Shown one piece after another: positions 1 to 7,297 of a stretch of DNA of 41,030 bases (within the stretch, counting starts at the first letter, position 1; every line of letters starts with the position of its first letter). Location of the stretch: assembly GCF_000308375.1 (NCBI RefSeq), contig NZ_BAFQ01000028.1, positions 1 to 41,030 of the forward strand, written 5' to 3'. The stretch is from Nocardia aobensis NBRC 100429. Its GTDB lineage: Bacteria; Actinomycetota; Actinomycetes; Mycobacteriales; Mycobacteriaceae. The notes beneath the pieces were generated by a model, which was given only the letters and a program-made list of their open reading frames with translations, ran no database searches and had not been told where the DNA came from. A program made the position numbers and the translations under genes.

Positions 1-414
1 TCCAATGGCGACCTGCCGCAGCGCGGCGCGGGCGGCGGCCTGCCGCAGCGGACCCCGGGTTCCAACGGCGCGCCGTCGCGCGAGGGTGCACCCACCGGTC
101 TGCAGCGCGATGCCGGTAACGGTCTGCCGCAGCGGGACGCCGGAAGCGGCCTGCCGCAGCGGGACGCCGGTAACGGTCTGCCGCAGCGGGACGCCGGAAT
201 CGGCCTCCCGCAACGGGATTCGGGCAGCGGTCTGCCGCAGCGCGGTGCCGGTGGTGGACTGCCACAGCGCGAGGGCATCGGCGGACTCCCGCAGCGTGAC
301 GCCGGAAGTGGTCTGCCGCAACGAGAGTCGAATGAGGGTCTGCCGCAGCGTGCCCCGGCCGCGGGCGGTCTGCCGCAGCGGCAACCGGGCGCCGGTCTGC
401 CGCCGCGGCCGGAA
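1..414 (+). repeat. In-frame tandem 27-bp repeat encoding [13 protein letters not shown] units
   Basis: About 13 units, most 27 bp long, each encode a 9-residue unit with the core GLPQR followed by D/G/E/Q and a small-residue spacer. The best units, between roughly 105 and 300, are near identical at DNA level; units near the edges are degenerate (for example GLQRD and GLPPRP). The same core appears once more at the conserved C-terminus of the protein, near 766-780. Expansion by slippage or unequal crossover is likely. Confidence 0.85.
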
Positions 415-942
415 CCCACCCCGGGGCTGAGCCTGCCCGGACGTCATGCGCCGCAGCGGGACAGCTCCGCCGCGGACGCGAATGCGGAATCCGGCGAGGG
501 CCGCGAACGCGGCCGTCACAGTTACCGGTCGAATCCGCAGAAGACGGCATCGTTCTTCCAAACTCGGCTGCAGCCCGCAGCCGACGCCGGCCCGTCGGAA
601 GGGGGGAGTCCGATCTTCGCCGAGATGATGTCGGCGTGGCTCGCGGACCCCAACCCGGACCGGTCCCAAGTCGCCGCCTCCTTCGAATCCCCAGGTGACG
701 AAGGCTGGCAGGCTGCCCGGCGGGCAGTGGAAACCTCGTCGGAGAAGCGGACGGCGGCCGGATTGCCGCAGCGCGATCCCGGTAATCGGCTGGTTCCCGG
801 TGGTGTCACCGGGCGGGCCGATCGGACGCCGAGCCGCGACCCAGAGTCGATCAGGTCAAGTCTGAGTCGTCACCAGCAGGGCGTCCGGGATGGCCGCGCA
901 ATGGGAGCAATGAACCTAACCGGAGATAAAGGAGACCGATGA
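1..942 (+). CDS. C-terminal part of a conservon sensor histidine kinase (CvnA-like), 5' end outside window
   Basis: An open frame runs from base 1 to a TGA at 940-942 (313 residues). The first ~140 residues are a chain of 9-residue units around the motif GLPQR. After this comes a conserved-looking block with [12 protein letters not shown] and [10 protein letters not shown], then one more GLPQRDPGN followed by RLVPG. This tail, placed directly before roadblock, DUF742 and GTPase genes, is what large nitrate/sulfonate-sensing histidine kinases of actinobacterial cvn operons look like; the sensor, HAMP and kinase domains would lie to the left of the window. It overlaps the next gene by 4 bp (ATGA), so translation is probably coupled. 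The role of the repeat tail is unknown. Family assignment rests mainly on context and the tail, because no catalytic kinase motif is inside the window. Confidence 0.8.
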   Translation, partial: SNGDLPQRGAGGGLPQRTPGSNGAPSREGAPTGLQRDAGNGLPQRDAGSGLPQRDAGNGLPQRDAGIGLPQRDSGSGLPQRGAGGGLPQREGIGGLPQRDAGSGLPQRESNEGLPQRAPAAGGLPQRQPGAGLPPRPEPTPGLSLPGRHAPQRDSSAADANAESGEGRERGRHSYRSNPQKTASFFQTRLQPAADAGPSEGGSPIFAEMMSAWLADPNPDRSQVAASFESPGDEGWQAARRAVETSSEKRTAAGLPQRDPGNRLVPGGVTGRADRTPSRDPESIRSSLSRHQQGVRDGRAMGAMNLTGDKGDR

Positions 943-1352
943 ACCCCGATCTAGGTGGTACGAACCGTCAGCTGGATTGGCTGGTTTCGAACTTCGCCAA
1001 CGAGGTTCCGGGCGTCGCTCATGCCGTGCTGGTTTCGGCGGACGGCCTGTTGATGGCCGCGAGCGCTCAATTGCCCGTCGACCGTGCCGAACAGCTGTCC
1101 GACGTGACCGCAGGTTTGGCCAGCCTCTCTGTCGGCGTTTCGAACCTGTTCGAAGGCGGCACGGTACTGCAGTCCGTGGTCGAGATGGAACACGGTTACC
1201 TACTGCTCATGGCAGTCGGTGACGGGTCCTATCTGGCCGTGCTGACGAACACGTCCTGCGATATCGGCCAGGTGGGCTACGAGATGGCTCTGCTGGTCGA
1301 GCGGGTGGGCCAGACAGTCCAGGCCACACCTCGCGTCACGATGGGTTCCTGA
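939..1352 (+). CDS. cvnB: Roadblock/LC7 domain protein (CvnB-like)
   Basis: This 137-residue protein has the size and sequence of a roadblock/LC7 domain: [20 protein letters not shown], then VSADGLLMA and the C-terminal [18 protein letters not shown]. In conservons such proteins are thought to act with a small GTPase as its regulator (MglA/MglB-like module) at the membrane with the sensor kinase. The start ATG overlaps the stop of the kinase gene (ATGA), and the next gene follows after 7 bp, so this is part of one operon. No transmembrane segment or signal is seen. The assignment is firm from family and gene order; the specific signal is unknown. Confidence 0.93.
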   Translation: MNPDLGGTNRQLDWLVSNFANEVPGVAHAVLVSADGLLMAASAQLPVDRAEQLSDVTAGLASLSVGVSNLFEGGTVLQSVVEMEHGYLLLMAVGDGSYLAVLTNTSCDIGQVGYEMALLVERVGQTVQATPRVTMGS

Positions 1353-1359
1353 TGGTGGG

Positions 1360-1734
1360 ATGGACATAGACAACCAGCACGTGGGGAGCGCCGAGCCCAG
1401 CCTCGTCCGTCCGTACTCGCTGACCGCCGGCCGTACGCGACCGACGGTGGAGTTGGCATTGGAGGCGCTCGTCGCATCGCATCCGGTCGCCCTAGAGCGG
1501 CAGTTCGAACTGACCAACATCGAGACGTCAATCGTGGAGTTGTGCAGAGAATCGCCATCTGTTGCGGAACTTGCTGCCCGACTGGGTATTCCGATCGGGG
1601 TGGCTCGAGTGCTCGTCGCCGACCTCATCGAGGCGGGACATGTTCGAGTTTCGGCGACTTTGAAAGACGATTCGAGCGACGATGAACGTCGCGAGCTGAT
1701 CGAAAGGGTTCTCAGTGGACTCCGGCGTATTTGA
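1360..1734 (+). CDS. cvnC: DUF742 protein (CvnC-like)
   Basis: A 124-residue protein whose body matches DUF742: SLVRPYSLTAGRTRP near the N-terminus, FELTNIETSIVELC in the middle, and a winged-helix-like segment VAELAARLGIPIGVARVLV followed by DLIEAGHVRV. It is the third conservon member and is always found with roadblock and GTPase partners; its biochemical role is not established, though the C-terminal half looks like a MarR/winged-helix fold. The ATG at 1360 lies 7 bp after the cvnB stop with no strong ribosome site, so coupling is likely. It overlaps the GTPase gene by 20 bp. Confidence 0.92.
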   Translation: MDIDNQHVGSAEPSLVRPYSLTAGRTRPTVELALEALVASHPVALERQFELTNIETSIVELCRESPSVAELAARLGIPIGVARVLVADLIEAGHVRVSATLKDDSSDDERRELIERVLSGLRRI

Positions 1735-2317
1735 TTCGACGGCCCAGGTCGATACCCGCAACGCCAAGCCGACCTCCGCGAAGATCGTGGTGGCCGGTGG
1801 CTTCGGTGTGGGTAAGACGACCTTGGTCGGTGCTGTATCGGAGATTGTTCCGCTGCGCACCGAGGCTTTGGTGACCAACGCCAGTGTGGGCGTCGACAGC
1901 CTGGCCGCCGTGCCGACGAAGGCCACCACCACGGTGGCCATGGACTTCGGCAGGATCAGCCTCGCCGACGATTTGGTGCTTTATCTGTTCGGCACACCCG
2001 GCCAGTACCGCTTCTGGTTCATGTGGGACGACCTGATTCGCGGCGCCATCGGGGCGGTAGTGCTGATCGACACCAGACGGCTCGAGGATTCCTTCGCCGC
2101 CGTCGACTACTTCGAGGCTCGTGGGCTGCCGTTCCTGGTGGCCATCAACGAGTTCGACGACGCACCGCGGTATCCCCTGGAGGACATCCGCCAGGCGCTG
2201 GCCGTCCCGGCGGACGTGCCGATCATGTCGATCGACGCGCGCCGCCGCGAGCCCGTGAAGCAGGCGCTGGTCTCGGTCACCGAGTACGCGCTGCGCAAAG
2301 TGGTTCAGGGTTACTGA
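1715..2317 (+). CDS. cvnD: Conservon small GTPase-like ATP/GTP-binding protein (CvnD-like)
   Basis: This 200-residue protein begins at a GTG inside the end of cvnC. The P-loop GGFGVGKTTLVG lies near residues 29-40. Switch-region threonines follow in TKATTTVAMDFGRI, then YLFGTPGQYRFWFMW, which corresponds to the G3 region, and VAINEFDDA as the NxxD-like G4 variant. It is the MglA/Ras-like partner of the roadblock protein. Conservons in Streptomyces act in development and antibiotic control; here the downstream targets cannot be told. It is the last gene of the operon and is followed by a hairpin at 2330-2348. Confidence 0.93.
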   Translation: MDSGVFDSTAQVDTRNAKPTSAKIVVAGGFGVGKTTLVGAVSEIVPLRTEALVTNASVGVDSLAAVPTKATTTVAMDFGRISLADDLVLYLFGTPGQYRFWFMWDDLIRGAIGAVVLIDTRRLEDSFAAVDYFEARGLPFLVAINEFDDAPRYPLEDIRQALAVPADVPIMSIDARRREPVKQALVSVTEYALRKVVQGY

Positions 2318-2329
2318 TACGCCGGCGAC

Positions 2330-2348
2330 CGGCCGCACGACGCGGCCG
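2330..2348 (+). terminator. Hairpin after the conservon
   Basis: A perfect 7-bp inverted repeat CGGCCGC / GCGGCCG with loop ACGAC starts 13 bp after the cvnD stop. There is no T-run, as is usual for GC-rich actinobacterial intrinsic terminators. The hairpin separates the cvn operon from the accD3 promoter. Confidence 0.5.
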
Positions 2349-2398
2349 CGTCGGCGCGCGGTGGTACCACGACCGCCGATCGCCCGGTCCGGCGCGGT

Positions 2399-2404
2399 TA
2401 CGCT
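2399..2404 (+). promoter_or_regulatory. -10 element for a leaderless accD3 mRNA
   Basis: TACGCT, preceded by GGT, fits the actinobacterial TAnnnT -10 consensus and ends 6 nt before the GTG at 2411. This spacing would start transcription at the start codon. No clear -35 is visible. Confidence 0.45.
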
Positions 2405-2410
2405 CGGGGC

Positions 2411-4129
2411 GTGAAGATCTCGGCGCGTGAGTTTTTCGACGGTGTGCTCGATCCCGGTTCATATCGCAGCTGGGATCGAGAACCGATCGAGGTCGCCGCC
2501 GCGCCGGCCTATCGCGCGGAACTGACCGCCGCGGCCGAGCGCAGCGGTACCGACGAATCGGTGCTGACCGGTGAGGGACGGTTGCGCGGGCGGCGCGTCG
2601 CGGTGATCGCGTGTGAATTCGGTTTTCTCGCCGGATCGATCGGCGTGGCGGCCGCCGAGCGGATCGTCACCGCCGTCGAACGCGCCACCGCGTCGGGTCT
2701 GCCCCTGCTCGCCTCGCCCACCTCGGGTGGAACCCGCATGCAGGAGGGCACGGTGGCCTTCGTGCAGATGGTGAAGATCGCGGGCGCGGTGGCCGCACAC
2801 AAATCGGCCGGCCACCTCTATCTGGTGTACCTGCGCAATCCCACGATGGGCGGGGTGTTCGCCTCCTGGGGTTCGCTGGGGCACATAACCTTCGCCGAAC
2901 CCGGGGCGCTGATCGGATTCCTGGGCCCGCGAGTGTACGAAGCGCTCTACGACCGGCCGTTCCCCGAGGGCGTGCAGACCGCGGAGAATTTGTATCGCAA
3001 CGGGGTCATCGACGGGGTGGTGCCGGTCCGGTTCTTCCGCCGGATCGCGCACCGCGTGTTGAATGTCGCGGTTCTCGTTGCGGGACAGGCGGATTCGCTA
3101 CATTTCGCTTCGCCCGTGCAGGATTTGCCGGGAGTCCCGCCCGGTGACGGCGGCGTCGCCGGCGGTGCGGCCGGAGAACCCGCCGAGCGGGATGCCTCAG
3201 CGCCACAAGATGATTCGAGTACCGGGCAGACCGCTGTGGATGCGCCGCCTGTCGACCGAGCGGATGCACCAGATGTGGGGCGGGCCGATGTGTCCGGTGT
3301 CGGGCGAGCGGGTGCGCCGGGTGTGGAGCGAGTGGGTTCGCCGGGCGCTGAGGGAGCGGACACACCGGCGTGGGAGTCGGTGCTGATCTCCCGTGATCCG
3401 CGGCGTCCCGGCATTCGTGAGCTGTTGCGGCAGGCGACCGATCGGGTGCCGTTGAGCGGTACGGGGCAGGGCGAATCCGACCGCACCGTCGTCCACGCCC
3501 TCGCCCGCCTGCGCGGCGAGCCGTGCGTGATCTTCGGTCACGACCGGGCCGGTCAGACCGGTGAGAACACCATGGGGCCGGCGGCATTGCGCGAGGCGCG
3601 CCGCAGTATGCACCTGGCCGCCGAACTTCGTATTCCGCTGGTCATGGTCATCGATACCGCTGGTGCGGCACTGTCACAGGAGGCCGAGGAACGCGGCTTG
3701 GCCCCCGAAATAGCCCGCTGCCTGGCCGATCTGGCCACCCTGGGCACGCCGACCGTCTCGGTTCTGCTGGGGCAGGGCACCGGCGGCGGCGCACTTGCGC
3801 TGCTTCCCGCCGACCGTGTCCTCGCCGCCACGCATGGCTGGCTGGCCCCACTTCCGCCGGAAGGCGCCAGCGCCATCGTCTTCCGCGATACCGAACACGC
3901 CGCGGAACTCGCTGCCGACCAACGGGTCCGGGCCGCGGACCTCCTCGCCGACGGCGTCGTCGACCGCATCGTCGCCGAACATCCCGACGCAGCCCGCGAA
4001 CCCATCGATTTCTCCCGGCGCATGGTCGCCGCGATCGCCGAGGAAGTCGCCGCCCTCCGCACGCAGCCCGCCGCCGCCCTCCGCGCCCGGCGGCAGAACC
4101 GCTACCGCCGCTTGGGAGTTCCCGGCTGA
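2411..4129 (+). CDS. accD3: Acyl-CoA carboxyltransferase, fused beta-like and alpha-like halves (AccD3-like)
   Basis: This 572-residue protein matches the mycobacterial AccD3 type. The N-terminal carboxyltransferase half covers residues ~1-220 (TGEGRLRGRRVAVIACEF, LASPTSGGTRMQEGTVAF, FASWGSLGHITFAEPGALIG). The C-terminal half covers ~330-560 (MGPAALREARRSMHLA, VMVIDTAGAALS, VSVLLGQGTGGGALAL, LAPLPPEGASAIVFRD). Such subunits move a carboxyl group from biotin to an acyl-CoA. No biotin carboxylase or biotin carrier is nearby, so the partners must be encoded elsewhere. An insert of ~75 residues rich in Ala, Gly, Pro, Asp and Val joins the halves and is absent from the shorter mycobacterial protein as I recall it. 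The GTG at 2411 is supported by the -10 placed 6 nt upstream. Confidence 0.88.
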   Translation: MKISAREFFDGVLDPGSYRSWDREPIEVAAAPAYRAELTAAAERSGTDESVLTGEGRLRGRRVAVIACEFGFLAGSIGVAAAERIVTAVERATASGLPLLASPTSGGTRMQEGTVAFVQMVKIAGAVAAHKSAGHLYLVYLRNPTMGGVFASWGSLGHITFAEPGALIGFLGPRVYEALYDRPFPEGVQTAENLYRNGVIDGVVPVRFFRRIAHRVLNVAVLVAGQADSLHFASPVQDLPGVPPGDGGVAGGAAGEPAERDASAPQDDSSTGQTAVDAPPVDRADAPDVGRADVSGVGRAGAPGVERVGSPGAEGADTPAWESVLISRDPRRPGIRELLRQATDRVPLSGTGQGESDRTVVHALARLRGEPCVIFGHDRAGQTGENTMGPAALREARRSMHLAAELRIPLVMVIDTAGAALSQEAEERGLAPEIARCLADLATLGTPTVSVLLGQGTGGGALALLPADRVLAATHGWLAPLPPEGASAIVFRDTEHAAELAADQRVRAADLLADGVVDRIVAEHPDAAREPIDFSRRMVAAIAEEVAALRTQPAAALRARRQNRYRRLGVPG

Positions 4130-4324
4130 CGACGAACCGTCACCCTGCCGTAAGGAGCGCGACGCCCACGCCGGTGCCGACCGAAGCGATCGCGTCACCG
4201 ATCCGAGTGCCGCGTACGCCTGCCGGACCACAGCCTGCGGCCACGGACACCACGCAGCGACGAACGCCGAGCTTCGGTGTTCTGCCTGCCAGGGGCATAT
4301 GTCCCGAACACGCAGGTGCGCGTC

Positions 4325-4354
4325 GTTGACGGCTCGGCAAACCGCTTCTACGGT
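4325..4354 (+). promoter_or_regulatory. Promoter of the aldo/keto reductase gene
   Basis: TTGACG (4325-4330) and TACGGT (4349-4354) are separated by 18 bp. The -10 ends 7 nt before the GTG at 4362, so a leaderless transcript is expected. The rest of the 4130-4361 gap shows no gene or repeat that I can support. Confidence 0.6.
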
Positions 4355-4361
4355 CGGAACG

Positions 4362-5216
4362 GTGACCTTTCGCAGCGAGAGCAGCACAGTACCGTCGGTG
4401 ATTCTCAACGACGGCCATCTGATTCCGAGGCTGGGCTTCGGGGTCTTCCAGGTGCCGGAGGAACAGACCTTCGACACAGTGACCGCCGCGCTCGAGGCGG
4501 GGTACCGCAGCATCGACACCGCGGCGGCGTACGGAAACGAGGCCGAGGTGGGGCGGGCGATCGCCGAATCGGGGCTGGCGCGCGACGAGGTCTTCATCAC
4601 CACCAAACTGTGGAATGCCGACCAGGGCTACGACTCCACCCTGCGCGCGTTCGAAGCGAGTATGGAGCGGCTGGGGTTCGAGTACCTCGATCTGTATCTG
4701 ATCCACTGGCCGGTGCCGAGCGCGGACCGCTACGTCGACACATTCCGCGCCTTCCAGTCACTGAAAACGCAGGGTCGCATCGGTTCGATCGGTGTCTCGA
4801 ACTTCCAGCCGGAACAGCTGCGGCGACTGATCGGTGAGACCGGTGAAGTGCCGGCCGTGAATCAGGTCGAATTGCATCCGGCGCTCGCGCAGAACACGCT
4901 GCGTGCCTTCCACGCGGAACACGGCATCGCCACCGAGGCCTGGAGTCCGCTCGGCCAGGGCGCGGAACTGAAGGATCCCACCGTGGCCGCGGTCGCCGAA
5001 CAGGTCGGCCGCACGCCGGCCCAGGTCCTGATCCGGTGGCATCTGCAGCTGGGCAATATCGTCATTCCGAAGTCGGTGAATCCCGAGCGCATCCGGGAGA
5101 ACTTCGACGTGTTCACCTTCGAACTCGACGCCGAGCAGATGACCACCCTCAACGCGCTCGATACCGGCAGCCGCGTCGGCCCCGACCCCGACACGTTCAC
5201 GATGGGGCTCGACTGA
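4362..5216 (+). CDS. Aldo/keto reductase (AKR5-like, diketogulonate reductase type)
   Basis: This 284-residue cytosolic NADPH-dependent reductase has the usual catalytic tetrad: Asp in SIDTAAAYGNE, the Tyr of the same motif, Lys in FITTKLW and His in YLIHWP. GSIGVSNF and the C-terminal IVIPKSVNPERIRENFDVF, which binds the nucleotide phosphate, follow. It resembles mycobacterial Rv2971-type enzymes, which reduce dicarbonyls such as methylglyoxal; the true substrate is unknown. A longer open frame extends to the left, but it runs inside accD3. The GTG at 4362 gives the family length, begins just before the conserved ILNDGHLIPRLGFGVFQ, and lies 7 nt after a good -10. It is convergent with the next gene. 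Confidence 0.92.
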   Translation: MTFRSESSTVPSVILNDGHLIPRLGFGVFQVPEEQTFDTVTAALEAGYRSIDTAAAYGNEAEVGRAIAESGLARDEVFITTKLWNADQGYDSTLRAFEASMERLGFEYLDLYLIHWPVPSADRYVDTFRAFQSLKTQGRIGSIGVSNFQPEQLRRLIGETGEVPAVNQVELHPALAQNTLRAFHAEHGIATEAWSPLGQGAELKDPTVAAVAEQVGRTPAQVLIRWHLQLGNIVIPKSVNPERIRENFDVFTFELDAEQMTTLNALDTGSRVGPDPDTFTMGLD

Positions 5217-5242
5217 GGCGCTGCGGCACTCAGGGCAGCGCC
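5217..5242. terminator. Bidirectional hairpin between convergent genes
   Basis: A perfect 8-bp inverted repeat GGCGCTGC / GCAGCGCC with a 10-nt loop spans the 13-bp gap between two convergent stop codons and enters the end of the minus-strand gene. It can serve both directions. Confidence 0.55.
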
Positions 5243-6444
5243 AGATAGCGCGTGAGTTCGACCGCCGCGGCGCGTCCCGCCCGGTTTGCGCCGATGGTGC
5301 TGGCCGACGGCCCGTAACCGATCAGGTGGATACGCGGGTCGGCGGCCACCTGCGTCGCGAGACGGCCCGTCATCGTGATGCCGCCGCCGGGCCCGCGCAG
5401 CCGCAGCGGGGCCAAGTGGTCGAGCGCGCTGCGGAAACCGGTGGCCCAGAGGATCACATCGGCGGCCCGGAAGCTGCCGTCGGCCCAGCGCACGCCCGCC
5501 GGTTCGATGCGGGCGAACATCGGATGCCAGGTCAGCGCGCCGCGCGCGCGGGCGGCGCGAATCCGGTCGTCGACCGGCAGTCCGGTCACCGACACCACCG
5601 ACCGCGGCGGCAGCCCACGTCGCACGCGGTCCTCGACCATCGCGACCGCCCGGCGGCCCTCATCGGGCCCGAACGGCCCCTCCCGCCAGCGCGGCTCCGT
5701 CCGCGACACCCATGTCGTGCTCGTGACCTGGGAGATCTCGTCGAGCAGCTGGACCGCCGAGATCCCCGCGCCGACCACCACGACGTGCTTCCCGGCGAAC
5801 TCCGCCGCCTTGCGGTAGTCGTGGGCGTGCAACTGGCGCCCGGCGAAGGTTTCCGCGCCCGGATAGTACGGAATGAACGGTTTTTCCCAAGTGCCGGTCG
5901 CGTTGATCACGCCGCGCACACGAAGGGTCTCGCCGGTGGCGCCCGGTAACTCGGTCAGCGCATCCGTCGATCGCCGCGAATCGGTGGCCGTATCCGGCTC
6001 GGTAACGGAACCCTGTGCGGCCGTGAGGTTTTCGCCGATCGCGGTCTCGACGTGCAACAGCCCGTCCACCAACGTCCCCGGACATGTTGCGGTGCCGGCT
6101 CGGTCGCACACCACCCGCACCGAGACCGGCCGCCGAACCCGCAGGTCGAACCGCTTTTCGTACAGCTCGAAATAGTGCGGCACCGCGGTGGCGGCGGAAA
6201 CGGAATCCGAACCGGCCGGCAGGGTTTCGGTGAACGACATCCCCGGCAGGTCGTGTACGCGATTCACCGTGCTCAAAGTCAGTGACGGCCAGCGGAATTG
6301 CCATGCGCCACCGGGCCCGGGGGAGTGGTCGACGATGACGAAATCGACGCCGGGGGTCAATCCGAGCCGCCGCAGGTGATAGCCGACCGACAGTCCGGCC
6401 TGGCCGGCGCCGATCACCACAATCTCGAAATCGGGTGCGGTCAC
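5230..6444 (-). CDS. FAD/NAD(P)-dependent flavin monooxygenase-like oxidoreductase
   Basis: The protein (404 residues from the chosen start) has two Rossmann motifs, VVIGAGQAGLSVGYHL for FAD at the N-terminus and VVVGAGISAVQLL for NAD(P) in the middle. Just before the second is FAGRQLHAHDY, which fits the flavin monooxygenase fingerprint FxGxxxHxxxY. ILWATGFRSALDHL is the usual ATG-containing motif and a C-terminal GYGPSASTIGANRAGR closes the FAD site. Single-component N- or S-oxygenation, or a related hydride-transfer reaction, is likely; the substrate is unknown. Three in-frame starts exist (6492, 6453, 6444). The GTG at 6444 is preferred because a TACTGT -10 lies 7 nt upstream, and because the 6492 ATG would overlap the promoter of the divergent operon. 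Confidence 0.85.
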   Translation of the reverse strand: MTAPDFEIVVIGAGQAGLSVGYHLRRLGLTPGVDFVIVDHSPGPGGAWQFRWPSLTLSTVNRVHDLPGMSFTETLPAGSDSVSAATAVPHYFELYEKRFDLRVRRPVSVRVVCDRAGTATCPGTLVDGLLHVETAIGENLTAAQGSVTEPDTATDSRRSTDALTELPGATGETLRVRGVINATGTWEKPFIPYYPGAETFAGRQLHAHDYRKAAEFAGKHVVVVGAGISAVQLLDEISQVTSTTWVSRTEPRWREGPFGPDEGRRAVAMVEDRVRRGLPPRSVVSVTGLPVDDRIRAARARGALTWHPMFARIEPAGVRWADGSFRAADVILWATGFRSALDHLAPLRLRGPGGGITMTGRLATQVAADPRIHLIGYGPSASTIGANRAGRAAAVELTRYLALP

Positions 6445-6451
6445 CGCCGTC

Positions 6452-6457
6452 ACAGTA
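6452..6457 (-). promoter_or_regulatory. -10 element of the FAD oxidoreductase gene
   Basis: On the minus strand this reads TACTGT, followed by 7 nt and then the GTG at 6444, giving a probable leaderless transcript. Confidence 0.45.
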
Positions 6458-6491
6458 CGCGTCGGGTGCGTTGCGGCAACCGTCCGGCGCA

Positions 6492-6497
6492 TACAGT
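6492..6497 (+). promoter_or_regulatory. -10 element of the echA6-like operon
   Basis: TACAGT fits TAnnnT and would start transcription near 6504, giving a leader of about 65 nt with GGAGAGG 4 nt before the ATG at 6572. It sits back to back with the promoter of the divergent oxidoreductase. Confidence 0.4.
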
Positions 6498-6571
6498 GGA
6501 GTCGATACCGACCGGCGGGTGCGGTGAGGTGCGCCCCCGGAGGAGAAATCGCGCGAATGGGGAGAGGTCAG

Positions 6572-7297
6572 ATGCTCGCAGTGAGCCGGGATGGTGATGT
6601 GGTCACCATCGAATTGCAGCGCCCGCAGCGCCGCAACGCCCTCAACGACGAGTTGGTGGCAGCGTTGCGCGAGGCCGTCACGTCCGCGGCGGCCGACGCG
6701 CGGGTGATCGTGCTGACCGGTCAGGGTCCGATTTTCAGTGCCGGCGCCGATCTGTCCGGCGTCTACTCGTCGGATTTCCTCGACGGACTGCTCGGTCTGT
6801 TGCAGACCATCGAAACGGTGCCGGTGCCGGTGATCTCCGCCATCAACGGCGGCGCGCTCGGCGCCGGTGTGCAGCTGGCGCTGGCCTCCGACCTGCGGGT
6901 GATGAGCCCGGATTCCTATATCGCCATTCCGGCCGCGAAACTGGGCATCTCCGTGGATCGCTGGACGGTGCGCCGGTTGGTCTCGCTGATCGGCGGCGGC
7001 CCGGCGCGGACCGTGCTGATGGGCGCCGAGAGCGTATCCGCCTCCGACGCATACACTTTCGGCTTCGCCAACCGCCTCGGCACCCTGGCCGACGCGCAGG
7101 AATGGGCGAAGTCGATCGCCCAGCTCGCCCCGCTCTCGCTGCGTCACCTCAAGCTGGTGTTCAACGACGACGGCACCCGCGGCGAGGACACCCCCGAGCA
7201 GCGCGCGGCCCTGGAGGCCGCCTGGCGCAGCGCCGACGCCGAGGAGGCGCGGCTGGCGCGGGAACAGAAGCGCGCGGCGAAGTTCGTGGGCCGCTGA
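6572..7297 (+). CDS. echA6: EchA6-like crotonase, catalytic glutamates replaced
   Basis: This 241-residue crotonase-fold protein matches mycobacterial EchA6 from its first residues (VVTIELQRPQRRNALN) to its end (LAREQKRAAKFVG). The oxyanion-hole motifs are present (SAGADLSG and NGGALGAGVQLAL). The two glutamates that hydratases use are missing: Gln-101 and Ala-121 stand where Glu is needed. This is also true of EchA6, which binds acyl-CoA and serves mycolic-acid synthesis without hydratase activity. The ATG at 6572 aligns with the EchA6 start and has GGAGAGG 4 nt upstream; an ATG at 6557 is possible. The stop overlaps the start of the next gene (TGATG). As in mycobacteria the neighbour is an MBL-fold gene, and accD3 is close by. 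Confidence 0.87.
   Translation: MLAVSRDGDVVTIELQRPQRRNALNDELVAALREAVTSAAADARVIVLTGQGPIFSAGADLSGVYSSDFLDGLLGLLQTIETVPVPVISAINGGALGAGVQLALASDLRVMSPDSYIAIPAAKLGISVDRWTVRRLVSLIGGGPARTVLMGAESVSASDAYTFGFANRLGTLADAQEWAKSIAQLAPLSLRHLKLVFNDDGTRGEDTPEQRAALEAAWRSADAEEARLAREQKRAAKFVGR

Noticed and set aside
1..430. Cys/Arg-rich reading frame over the repeat (CRSGTPE units).
   Set aside because: This is a frame shadow of the GLPQR repeat; the GLPQR frame continues without stop into the conserved kinase tail and overlaps cvnB correctly.
3795..4361. N-terminal extension of the aldo/keto reductase frame into accD3.
   Set aside because: The extension is the shifted frame of accD3 with Pro/Ser/Arg-rich composition; the family starts near 4362 and a promoter lies just before it.
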